A stretch of 64,000 nt of DNA from CAZRXG01 sp964603985. GTDB taxonomy: Bacteria > Chloroflexota > Anaerolineae > Aggregatilineales > UBA3940. The stretch lies in contig CAZRXG010000016.1 in NCBI GenBank assembly GCA_964603985.1, positions 1 through 64,000 of the forward strand, given 5' to 3'. Below, one piece after another: positions 56,945 to 64,000 of this stretch. Every line of letters starts with the position of its first letter. The stretch's first letter is position 1. The notes under the pieces were generated by a model. That model did not search any database. It worked only from the letters and a program-made list of their open reading frames with translations, and was not told the origin of the DNA. Position numbers and translations under genes: made by a program.

Positions 56945-59428
56945 ATGGAATCATCATCCTCCTCTGACGACGCCAGTGTGTTCGAGACCAGCCAGCTCAA
57001 GCGCGGTGCCACAACCGAGCAGGATGTCTTGATCTTCGAGCCGCAGGTCGATTACAAGCCTGTCCCCCGCAAGAGGGTCGACGAAGACATCCCGGTGTGG
57101 CGGGTGCGCTTTGACCTGGCTACCGACCCCAGTCGCGCCTTCGGACTGGACATCAACGGCGAGGTGGTGCTGGGACGCGGGCCGACATCTGCGACAGATA
57201 TCGACCTGAGCGAGTTCGACGCCGCCAAGCTGGGTGTCTCACGCGAGCACCTGAAGCTGCGCCCGACCGGCACGCGGCTGTTCGTGATCGACCTCGAAAG
57301 CACCAACGGCACCTACCGCAACGGGCATCCCGTCGGCGTGAAAAATCCTGAGGGCCTGAACCACGGCGACACGCTCTCGCTGGGGCGGCTCCAGTTCACG
57401 GTGCGCATCATCGAGCGACCCACCGGCCACACCGCCAAGCTGATCCAGAAAGCCGACCTGGCCGAGGCGCTGATCCAGACGGCCAAGGCGATCACCTCAC
57501 AGCTTGAGCTGGCCGAGGTGCTGAACCAGGTCGCAGAGGCAGCCGTCGGCCTGATCTCGGCCGGCGAGGTTGGCGTGTGGCTGCGCGACCGGGAAAGCGG
57601 CGAGCTTTTCCTTGAAGCCGAGGGCGGCATCGAAGACGAGCGTGTCAAGCGCATGCGCCTGCCGGTTACCAAGGACTCGCTGGCCGGGCAGGTGCTCGAA
57701 AGCGGTAAACCGGTCCGCGCGTCGCGCGAGCCGGGCGGGGACCAGATCAAGGTCAAGACCGGCTACCTAGTCGAGTCGCTGCTCTACGTGCCGCTCACCA
57801 TCGGCGGCGAGGCAATCGGCGTGCTGATGGCAGCCCACCGCGAGGAGGGCAAGAAGTTCTCGGAGGAGGACGAGAAGCTGCTCGTGTCCGTCGCCGACCT
57901 GGCGGCCATCGCGGTGCAGAACTCGCGCGCCTACCAGCTCACCAACGAGGCGCTGGCCAGGCGCGTCGACGAGCTGGCCACGCTGAACGAGCTTTCGCAC
58001 GCCGTCTCGGCCACACTCGACCTGAACAAGGTGCACGACGTGCTGGTCGAGCACATCGGTCGCCACTGGGAGGTCAAAGCGGCCAGGTTGTGGCTGGTCG
58101 ACCAGGCGACCCAAACCGTGAGCAGCTTCGATGCGCTGTACGGCAGGGACGACGACGGCCCAGGCGCACACTTTGAGGTGGGCAAGGGCATCGTCGGCGG
58201 GGTAGCCAAGAGCGGCAAGCCCATCATGGTCAGCAACGTCAAGAACCACAAGAGCTACGACGCCGACATCGACACCGCTGCCGGTGTCACGGCCAAGAAT
58301 ATGGCCTGCGTCCCGCTCTTCGTGGCCGACCAGGTCGTTGGCGTGCTGGGACTGTTCAACAAGCAGAAAGGCAACTTCAGGGAACACGACCTGGAGCGGC
58401 TGCAAGCCTTCGCCAGCCCGGTCGCGACGGCCATCGAGAACGCGCGCCTGTTCGCCCGCTCGGAGCGGGAGCGGGCCACCGTCCAGGCGACGGCCAACTC
58501 GCTCTCCCAGCCGCTGATGATCCTCAGCGACGAGGGCGCGGTGATCATCTCGAACGAACCGGCCAACAAGCTGCTGGAGACGCACATGGCGCAGGTGTTC
58601 GACGGCCTGAGCGAAGGAGTGGGGCAGACCACCGAGATCACGGTGGGGGACGAGACGTACATCACCACCACCCAGCACTCGCCGGGCGTGGGCACGATCG
58701 TCATCATGCAGGACATCACCTACGTCAAGAAGCTGGAGCGGGCGCGCACCGAGTTCATCCAGGCGCTGTCACACGACCTCAAAAGCCCGCTCACGTCGAT
58801 TAAGGGGTGGACCGACCTGCTCAATGCCTACGGCCAGCTCAGCGATCAGGCTACCAAGTTCGTCGGCCAGATTCGATCAGCCGCCGACCGGGTGCTTGAG
58901 ATGGTCGGCCAGCTGCTGACCGTCGCGTTGCTGAGCGACACCGCCCGCAAACGAGAGGAGGTATGTGACCTGGCCGAGATCGTCGCCAACGTCGTCGGCG
59001 ACCTGGAGGGCGCGGCGCTGGCCAAGTCGATCAAGCTGGAGTCCAAGCAGATCGGCCAGCCGTACAAGATCCGGGGCGACTGCACGCACCTCTACCGCAG
59101 CGTGCTCAACCTGGTCGACAACGCGATCAAGTATCCCGCGCCGGACACGACGGTCGCGATTGCGCTGACTTACTGGGGCGAGACGGTCACCGTGCAGGTG
59201 CGTGACCAGGGGCCGGGCATTCCCGAAGAGGACCTGCCGCACATCTTCGAGCGGTACTACCGGGGTCAGCAGGTGCAAGAGACGGAGTCGGGCGTGGGGC
59301 TGGGGCTGGCGATGGTACGGGCGACGGCCAGGGCGCACGGCGGTGAGGCGACCGCGCGCAACCTCCCCGACGGCGGCGCGGAGTTCACGATCACGCTGCC
59401 CGCCAAGCCGGTTGAGGAGGACGAGTAG
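56945..59428 (+). CDS. Soluble FHA-GAF-GAF histidine kinase
   Basis: 827 residues with no transmembrane helix. A FHA domain (about 50-155) has GRGPTSATDIDLSE, SREHLKL and STNGTYRNGH, so it can bind phosphothreonine. Two GAF domains (about 175-335, 345-510), a short PAS-like segment (about 510-590), HisKA with His610 (LSHDLKSPLTS) and HATPase_c (about 705-820, DQGPGIP, GVGLGL) follow. FHA fused to a histidine kinase implies input from a Ser/Thr kinase, and one such kinase lies at 46.6-49.1 kb. The ATG has GAGGAAAG upstream; a terminator follows at 59458. No response regulator is nearby. Confidence 0.93.
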   Translation: MESSSSSDDASVFETSQLKRGATTEQDVLIFEPQVDYKPVPRKRVDEDIPVWRVRFDLATDPSRAFGLDINGEVVLGRGPTSATDIDLSEFDAAKLGVSREHLKLRPTGTRLFVIDLESTNGTYRNGHPVGVKNPEGLNHGDTLSLGRLQFTVRIIERPTGHTAKLIQKADLAEALIQTAKAITSQLELAEVLNQVAEAAVGLISAGEVGVWLRDRESGELFLEAEGGIEDERVKRMRLPVTKDSLAGQVLESGKPVRASREPGGDQIKVKTGYLVESLLYVPLTIGGEAIGVLMAAHREEGKKFSEEDEKLLVSVADLAAIAVQNSRAYQLTNEALARRVDELATLNELSHAVSATLDLNKVHDVLVEHIGRHWEVKAARLWLVDQATQTVSSFDALYGRDDDGPGAHFEVGKGIVGGVAKSGKPIMVSNVKNHKSYDADIDTAAGVTAKNMACVPLFVADQVVGVLGLFNKQKGNFREHDLERLQAFASPVATAIENARLFARSERERATVQATANSLSQPLMILSDEGAVIISNEPANKLLETHMAQVFDGLSEGVGQTTEITVGDETYITTTQHSPGVGTIVIMQDITYVKKLERARTEFIQALSHDLKSPLTSIKGWTDLLNAYGQLSDQATKFVGQIRSAADRVLEMVGQLLTVALLSDTARKREEVCDLAEIVANVVGDLEGAALAKSIKLESKQIGQPYKIRGDCTHLYRSVLNLVDNAIKYPAPDTTVAIALTYWGETVTVQVRDQGPGIPEEDLPHIFERYYRGQQVQETESGVGLGLAMVRATARAHGGEATARNLPDGGAEFTITLPAKPVEEDE

Positions 59429-59457
59429 GCCATCGCTTCGGGCGGGCATTACGACGG

Positions 59458-59487
59458 GGAGACGCAGGCCGTTTTGTCTGCGTCTCC
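59458..59487 (+). terminator. Hairpin terminator of the FHA histidine kinase
   Basis: GGAGACGCAG / CTGCGTCTCC forms a perfect 10-bp stem with a 10-nt loop, 29 bp after the stop. Only TT follows the stem, so it is a GC hairpin with a weak U-tract. Confidence 0.65.
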
Positions 59488-59646
59488 TTGACTTGTGACC
59501 TATCCCTGCCCGGCGGCCCCTACGGGCGTCTATCTTCGGACAGGACACACAGGACGAGAGCGCGTAATCACAAAGGCCACCGGCACGCAGCGCAGCCGCT
59601 CCGGCAGCACTGCCGCTTGATTGGCCTGTGGACTGAGAGGGATAAC

Positions 59647-60357
59647 ATGGCACAGGGAGATCAACATATCAAGCAGGCACTCAAAGCCGATCAAGCGCGA
59701 GACTATTTGACCGTCGTCGAGGAGTGCGAGGCCGGGCTGAAAAAGGGTATCAAACACTACGATAAAGCCCAGGTTTATGCCTTATTGGGATACTCCTACA
59801 GTCAGTTAAGTCGTTATGATAAAGCACTGGAAGCCCACGAGAAGTCGGTTAAGGCGGACAAAAACTGTGCCGTGGCGTGGCGTTACTACGGCATCACACA
59901 TCGCAAGCTTAACAACCTCGACGAAGCCGAAACATGTTATGAAAAGGCGCTCAAAATCAATCCCCGCGATGAGCTCACGTTAGCCAGTTTAGGGGCACTA
60001 TACATCTTCCGGGACAAGCCTATGCGTGCCATCGAGCTGCTGGAAGAGGCCGTGCGGGATGGCGCTCAATCCGGGACCACCTACGGTAATCTGGCGCTGG
60101 CCTACGGCAAGGTAGGTCGCTTTGAAGAAGCACAGGAGGCCCTGGGAAACTCGGTAAGCAAAGGGTATTATAACTGGCGAACCGTGCAAAAGCGCCTGAG
60201 TGAGATGCAGGAATTTCAGTCGGAGTTCAAAGGGCTCGATGTAAGTTGGCTTCCGGCTCGATGCCCATTCTGCAATGGGCCGACCGCCGCCGATACGGTG
60301 CAGTGGATCACGTCGACATCGGCGAAGTGCGGCTACTGTGGCAACAATCTAAAATAG
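59647..60357 (+). CDS. TPR protein with C-terminal zinc ribbon
   Basis: 236 residues from the ATG at 59647; GAGAGGGATAAC lies upstream. About four tetratricopeptide repeats (about 5-165) include YALLGYSYSQLSRYDKALEAHEK and YYGITHRKLNNLDEAETCYEKAL. The C-terminus holds two Cys pairs, CPFCNG and CGYCG (about 207-233), a zinc-ribbon-like site. Codons are less GC-rich than the neighbours. TPRs suggest a protein-binding adaptor. Upstream in the same direction is the FHA kinase, but a terminator separates them. Confidence 0.85.
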   Translation: MAQGDQHIKQALKADQARDYLTVVEECEAGLKKGIKHYDKAQVYALLGYSYSQLSRYDKALEAHEKSVKADKNCAVAWRYYGITHRKLNNLDEAETCYEKALKINPRDELTLASLGALYIFRDKPMRAIELLEEAVRDGAQSGTTYGNLALAYGKVGRFEEAQEALGNSVSKGYYNWRTVQKRLSEMQEFQSEFKGLDVSWLPARCPFCNGPTAADTVQWITSTSAKCGYCGNNLK

Positions 60358-60359
60358 GT

Positions 60360-60480
60360 GCGACGAGATCGCCGACCGGACCGGCCTCCAGATCGAGGGC
60401 GTCGCGAAGCGGCACGTCAACCACCGGACGGGGAGGCGGTCAGGCGAGTATTACGAGTCCGTGCCCTGGCCTTCGGCTTC
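60360..60480 (+). pseudogene. Possible coding remnant
   Basis: Directly after the TPR gene, one plus-strand frame reads CDEIADRTGLQIEGVAKRHV and then NHRTGRRSGEYYESVPWPS without a stop and with GC-rich third positions. No start codon or ribosome site was found. It may be a fragment of a lost helix-turn-helix gene or chance. Confidence 0.2.
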
Positions 60481-60489
60481 TAACCCCCA

Positions 60490-61866
60490 TCAGCGCGCGG
60501 GCACCCTGTGCAGATCCTCCGGCCCCCTGCCGGGGAACATCCGCTCGACCACCCCCGGCGCGTAGCGGCGCGCCATGTCGCTGCTGATCGAGTGCGTGGC
60601 AGCGATCTCGGCATAAAGCTCGCCGCTCTTACGCAGCGTCCGCTCCTGTGTCTCAAAGTCCACGCCGTATAAGCCAAAGCGAAAGCGCGGGTCGTAGCCC
60701 TCGGCCCACTCGAAGTTATCGATCAGGCTCCAGAAGTAGTAGCCCTGCACCGGCCAGCTAAAGTTGAGCGCCGCCCACACCCGGCGCAGGTGTTCGAGCA
60801 GGAAGGCCGGGCGGCGGTGGTCGTACTCGTCGGGAATGCCGTTCTCGGTGATGTAGATCGGCAGCCTAAACTGCTTCACCAGCCGCCTGATCAGCTCGAG
60901 CAGACCGTCAGGGTAGATCTCGCCCCAATCCGCCGGGCCTTTGGGTTGGCCGGGGCGGGCGGCGTAGCTGATGCCCAGCGCCTGGAGCGCCTTCAGGCTG
61001 AAGGCCGCATCGTAGCGCATGTAGTAATTCAGGCCGATCCAGTCGAGCGTGCCCTTCACCTGTCCCAGTTGCGCCCGCCTCCCGAAGAGAGGCCGCCACG
61101 CACCGCTCGCCAGCGCGTCGAGCGAGAGGCCGTTGAAGGCGCGGTCGAGCAGGCGCGTGATCGTCCGGTCGAGCGGGTTGTCATGAAGCGGGTGCCAGGC
61201 AATCATGTGCTTGGCCAGCCCGACCTGCGCGTGGGGCTGGATGTCGTGGATCTGCTCGTAGGCGGCGGCGTGGGCCAGCAGCAGATTATGCACCACCTGG
61301 AAATACTCGCGCATGTTCTGGTGGCCGGGCGGGAACTTGCCCACGAAGTAACCCTGCGAGGCGTAGATGTTCGGCTCGTTGATCGGGCACCACACCTCGC
61401 ACAGGTCGAGCAGGTCGCCGACCGCCTTCTTGACGTAGCGCCGGAACCACGTCACCGCCTCCGGATTGAGCCAGCCGCCCTGCTCGGCCATCCACAACGG
61501 GTCGGTGAAGTGGTGCAGCGTCACCATCGGCTGAATGCCCGCCTCGCGCATCGCCTTGAGGATGGCCCGGTAGCGGTCGAGCGCGTCGTGATCCCACTGG
61601 CCGGGCTGCGGCTCGATGCGGCTCCACTCCAGCGACAGGCGATGGGTGTTGGTGTTCAGCTCGGCCATGCGGGCGATGTCCTCTTCGGCGCGGCCCGCCC
61701 ACCAGTCGCAGGCCGCGCCGGAGGTCTGGTCTTCAAAGATGCGGCCCTCGCCCGCCTGCTCCCAGGCCGACCAGTTGTTGTTGTCGTTGCCGCCCTCCAC
61801 CTGATGGGAGGATGTCGCCGTGCCCCACAGGAAATCGGGCGGGAAATAATGCGTGGCTTCGGCCAT
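60490..61866 (-). CDS. GH1-family beta-glucosidase
   Basis: 458 residues, typical for glycoside hydrolase family 1. These retaining enzymes cleave beta-glucosides or beta-galactosides. The acid/base Glu164 sits in CPINEPN and the nucleophile Glu341 in YITENG. The N-terminal PPDFLWGTATSSHQVEGG and SRIEPQPGQWDHDALDRYR are family hallmarks. No signal peptide is present, so it acts on imported disaccharides. It lies alone on the minus strand, 26 bp after the GNAT gene at 61892. Substrate range cannot be fixed from sequence. Confidence 0.95.
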   Translation of the reverse strand: MAEATHYFPPDFLWGTATSSHQVEGGNDNNNWSAWEQAGEGRIFEDQTSGAACDWWAGRAEEDIARMAELNTNTHRLSLEWSRIEPQPGQWDHDALDRYRAILKAMREAGIQPMVTLHHFTDPLWMAEQGGWLNPEAVTWFRRYVKKAVGDLLDLCEVWCPINEPNIYASQGYFVGKFPPGHQNMREYFQVVHNLLLAHAAAYEQIHDIQPHAQVGLAKHMIAWHPLHDNPLDRTITRLLDRAFNGLSLDALASGAWRPLFGRRAQLGQVKGTLDWIGLNYYMRYDAAFSLKALQALGISYAARPGQPKGPADWGEIYPDGLLELIRRLVKQFRLPIYITENGIPDEYDHRRPAFLLEHLRRVWAALNFSWPVQGYYFWSLIDNFEWAEGYDPRFRFGLYGVDFETQERTLRKSGELYAEIAATHSISSDMARRYAPGVVERMFPGRGPEDLHRVPAR

Positions 61867-61891
61867 GAATGAACGCCTTCCGTGTGCGACG

Positions 61892-62377
61892 TTACGTCAA
61901 AAGCAGGTCAAGCTCGATCTCGTCCCGCAGCGGAATCCCGTCGATGCCCAACAGCGGGATCTCCGGCTTGAGGCGGCGTGATACGTCAAGCGCGTCGCGG
62001 TGCACCGCCACCAGCCTGAACCCCCGCTTCTGGTAGAAGCGCAGCGCGGCCAGGTTGTCGTTGGTGGTGATCAGCCACAACCGCCTGCACCCCGCCTCGA
62101 CCGCCACCCGCCGGACGGCCTCGATCAGCGCTGTGCCCACTCCCTTACCCCCGGCCAGGCTGTCCAGCGAGACGATCTCGCACGCCTCACCCTCGACGTG
62201 ATATGTCACCAGCCCGACCGGCTGCCCATCCAGCAGAGCAGCGAAGCCCGGCAGCGTGTCGGCCCGGTGAACGCGCCCCCGGCTGACGACGGCCGTCGAT
62301 CCCCAGTGCCCGGTCAGCAGGTCGGCGACCCAGGCGCGGTCGCCCGGCTCCAGCGGCCTGACCTCGAAGTCACTCAT
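61892..62377 (-). CDS. GNAT-family N-acetyltransferase (second of pair)
   Basis: 161 residues from the ATG at 62377. The longer frame to 62455 starts inside the neighbouring gene and is not favoured. Acetyl-CoA motif A reads LAGGKGVGTALIEAVRR (about 75-91), followed by WLITTNDNLAALRFYQKRGF and a C-terminal PEIPLLGIDGIPLRDEIEL. It resembles small-molecule acetyltransferases. The start overlaps the upstream GNAT stop by 8 bp, so the two are coupled. Substrate is unknown. Confidence 0.9.
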   Translation of the reverse strand: MSDFEVRPLEPGDRAWVADLLTGHWGSTAVVSRGRVHRADTLPGFAALLDGQPVGLVTYHVEGEACEIVSLDSLAGGKGVGTALIEAVRRVAVEAGCRRLWLITTNDNLAALRFYQKRGFRLVAVHRDALDVSRRLKPEIPLLGIDGIPLRDEIELDLLLT

Positions 62378-63110
62378 CGGCGGGAGGGCGCACCGCCTGC
62401 GCCATAACCTCGCGCGCGCCGGTGTCGACGAAGCCGATGCGCTCGGCCAGTTCACGCGAGGCGGTGTTCGCCTCGTCGACGCTGTACAGCGGCGTGACGC
62501 CCAGGTGCAGCAGTTCGGCCACCAGCGCGTTCACCACCGCCCAGCCCAACCCGCGCCCCTGGTGGGCCGTCTCCACGTTGGCGTAGATCTCGGCGAAGAT
62601 AGGCGAGCGCCAGTTAACGCCCGCCGCCGCGACGGTCTTCTTCCCGGCGTGGGCCTCGACGCGCGGATTGCCGCTCTGATCCTCGCGCCGGACGACCCGC
62701 ACGTTCATGTCGGGGTTGTAGCGGCCCGGGTCGAGGCGCAGAATGTGGTTGTGTGTCACGTCGCTCAGCGCGAGGTGCGGCTTCAGCCGCTCGGCGAGGG
62801 TGCCCGGCGCGACCAGCAGGTAGGGCCGCCCCGCCACCAACCCCCCTTCGAGCAGCGCAGGCAGCGCCTTCGAGCCGCGCACGCGCAGCGTCACCAGCGG
62901 GCGGAACAGGTCGATGCCGGTCTGGCACTGCGCCAGGAAGCCGTCAACCTCCCCCTTGCTGTTGCGGTGCATGAACAGCGTGGTTCGTTTGGGGTCGTGG
63001 TGCAGGGTGTAATAGCTCGCCAGCCCGTCCGCCGCATCGAACTCGTTGAGCAGGTCGCGGACGTTGCTGCGGACGTAATCGAGCGTTGCCGGGGTTGAGG
63101 GTATGGTCAT
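62370..63110 (-). CDS. GNAT-like acetyltransferase (first of pair)
   Basis: 246 residues. The N-terminal half (about 1-125) is an unusual helical/beta part. The C-terminal half has a GNAT motif A, ANVETAHQGRGLGWAVVNAL, and TPLYSVDEANTASRELAERIGF. The ATG at 63110 has a CCTTCT-like sequence and no strong ribosome site. It is coupled to the second GNAT gene by an 8-bp overlap. Substrate is unknown. A divergent HEAT-repeat gene starts 208 bp away. Confidence 0.88.
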   Translation of the reverse strand: MTIPSTPATLDYVRSNVRDLLNEFDAADGLASYYTLHHDPKRTTLFMHRNSKGEVDGFLAQCQTGIDLFRPLVTLRVRGSKALPALLEGGLVAGRPYLLVAPGTLAERLKPHLALSDVTHNHILRLDPGRYNPDMNVRVVRREDQSGNPRVEAHAGKKTVAAAGVNWRSPIFAEIYANVETAHQGRGLGWAVVNALVAELLHLGVTPLYSVDEANTASRELAERIGFVDTGAREVMAQAVRPPADE

Positions 63111-63236
63111 GGTTCCTTCTGTGCCGGTGTGCGGGCTTGCGCCGATCAGTATACCTACGCCGGGCGCTTTTTCAAAGCGTCACAGCGACGTAACCCGCGC
63201 CGCAACCCCGCGCCACTCCCTCCCGGCGGGCGGGAC

Positions 63237-63266
63237 TTGCAACCGTCCGCGCTCCGGGTGCATACT
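63237..63266 (+). promoter_or_regulatory. Possible promoter of the HEAT-repeat gene
   Basis: TTGCAA and CATACT are separated by 18 bp, about 53 bp before the ATG at 63319. The -10 is imperfect, so this is a tentative call. Confidence 0.35.
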
Positions 63267-63318
63267 GAGATCAGCGCCCGGACAGGCGGCTGATCGCATC
63301 AGCCGGGAGGTGAACGGT

Positions 63319-64000
63319 ATGAGCGGCAAGGAGCCAGCGTTAGAGCACGAGACCTCGCTGCCCCGCCTGATGGACGTGCTCGCCGGAGACGAGGACCCGG
63401 ACCGGCGTGCCAACGCGGCCAAACGCCTCGGCGAGATCGGCGATGCGAATGCCGTCCCCGCCCTGATCGAGGCTTTGCGGGACGATCACCCGGCTGTGCG
63501 TGCGTTCGCCGCCTCCGCGCTGGGCGAGATCGGCGACAAGCGCACGATCCCTGTCCTGATCGAGGCTATGGAAGACGAACATGTGGGAGTGCGTTGGGTC
63601 GCCGTCAGCGCGCTGGGCAAGGTCGACGACCAGCGCGCGGTTCCCGCCCTGGTCGAGGCTCTGCGGGATGAGCATTATTCCGTGCGTTTGGTGGCTACCA
63701 TCAAACTGGGCGAGATCGGCGACGCGCGCGCCATCCCTGCTTTGAGCGAGGCTTTGCAGGATGAAGATGAGGCAGTACGGGGGGAAGCTACCGTCGCGTT
63801 GGGCAGGATCGGCGACGCACGTGCCATCCCTGCCCTGATCGAGACCTTGCGGGACGATCACCCGGTTGTGCGTGCATTCGCCGCCTCTGCACTGGGCACA
63901 ATCGGCGATGAGGCGGTACCTGCTTTGCTCGAAGCTCTGCAGGACGAGCACCCGCTCGTGCGTGCGGGAGCCGCCGGTGGGTTGGGAGAGGCCCACGCAA
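63319..64000 (+). CDS. HEAT/PBS-lyase-type repeat protein, 3' end outside window
   Basis: The frame starts at ATG 63319 with GGGAGGTGA upstream and stays open to the window end (227 codons seen). It consists of 31-residue HEAT units of the form AVPALIEALRDDHPAVRAFA followed by ASALGEIGD, seven visible so far. This is the phycobilisome-lyase-like or EZ-HEAT repeat type, used for protein binding. Two units (63474-63537 and 63846-63909) are nearly the same at nucleotide level, which shows recent internal duplication. The upstream gene is divergent. True length and function are unknown. Confidence 0.9.
   Translation, partial: MSGKEPALEHETSLPRLMDVLAGDEDPDRRANAAKRLGEIGDANAVPALIEALRDDHPAVRAFAASALGEIGDKRTIPVLIEAMEDEHVGVRWVAVSALGKVDDQRAVPALVEALRDEHYSVRLVATIKLGEIGDARAIPALSEALQDEDEAVRGEATVALGRIGDARAIPALIETLRDDHPVVRAFAASALGTIGDEAVPALLEALQDEHPLVRAGAAGGLGEAHA

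Overview
The window is a GC-rich chromosomal stretch, probably from a metagenome-assembled Chloroflexota (Anaerolineae-like) genome. This placement is an inference. It rests on the very large GAF/PAS histidine kinases, FHA and Ser/Thr kinase signalling proteins, alanine/threonine-rich ATATAQA-type linkers, a minimal SufC-SufB/D pair, and heptameric intergenic repeats. No rRNA, recognisable tRNA, CRISPR array or intact insertion sequence was found. A run of ten N at 42411-42420 shows that the sequence is a scaffold.

Layout. 1-8.1 kb (all minus strand): a partial division and cell-wall cluster, reading AF2212-like antitoxin, ftsL-like, ftsI, a beta-propeller lipoprotein, murF, mraY, then two membrane proteins. 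murE is not between ftsI and murF. 8.2-12.8 kb: a membrane-anchored unknown, a HEAT-like protein coupled to a GNAT acetyltransferase, two small unknowns, a candidate 47-residue membrane protein and a plsC-type acyltransferase. 12.8-17.4 kb: a 1256-residue PAS3-GAF3 histidine kinase and a small unknown. 17.45-18.65 kb: a lower-GC patch with a SnoaL-like protein and a transposase remnant. 18.7-30.1 kb (minus): an alpha/beta-hydrolase-like membrane protein, then an operon-like run of a DUF697 GTPase, a 1798-residue 7-GAF histidine kinase and a 1159-residue GAF histidine kinase.

30.2-34.0 kb: VanZ-like and OsmC genes, a degenerate kinase-FHA protein, and a divergent HAMP membrane receptor. 34.1-38.5 kb: a patchy region with a truncated pentapeptide-gene tail, a small membrane protein, two tandem FxLYD-like lipoproteins and a long pentapeptide-repeat protein. 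Similar A-tract/GC hairpin terminators punctuate it. 38.5-44.5 kb (minus): an iron block reading feoA, feoB, feoC, sufC, sufB/D, DtxR-family repressor. A near-perfect palindrome overlaps the predicted feoA start site. feoB contains an apparent assembly artefact. 44.6-49.2 kb: a URO-D-family protein, dodecin, a small protein, and a receptor-like Ser/Thr kinase with a duplicated beta-rich ectodomain. 49.3-56.5 kb: a GT-C-type glycosyltransferase, a LysE/ArgO exporter, a TPR-CHAT caspase-like protein and a radical SAM protein. 56.9-64 kb: an FHA-GAF-GAF histidine kinase, a TPR/zinc-ribbon protein, a GH1 beta-glucosidase, two coupled GNAT genes and a HEAT-repeat gene cut by the window edge.

Taken together, the region is rich in signalling. 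It has four orphan histidine kinases with no response regulator in view, one complete and one apparently inactive Ser/Thr kinase, and two FHA proteins. The most coherent functional unit is the iron uptake and Fe-S assembly block. The most system-like unknowns are the TPR-CHAT protein, the GTPase/giant-kinase operon, and the pseudokinase-FHA/HAMP divergent pair.
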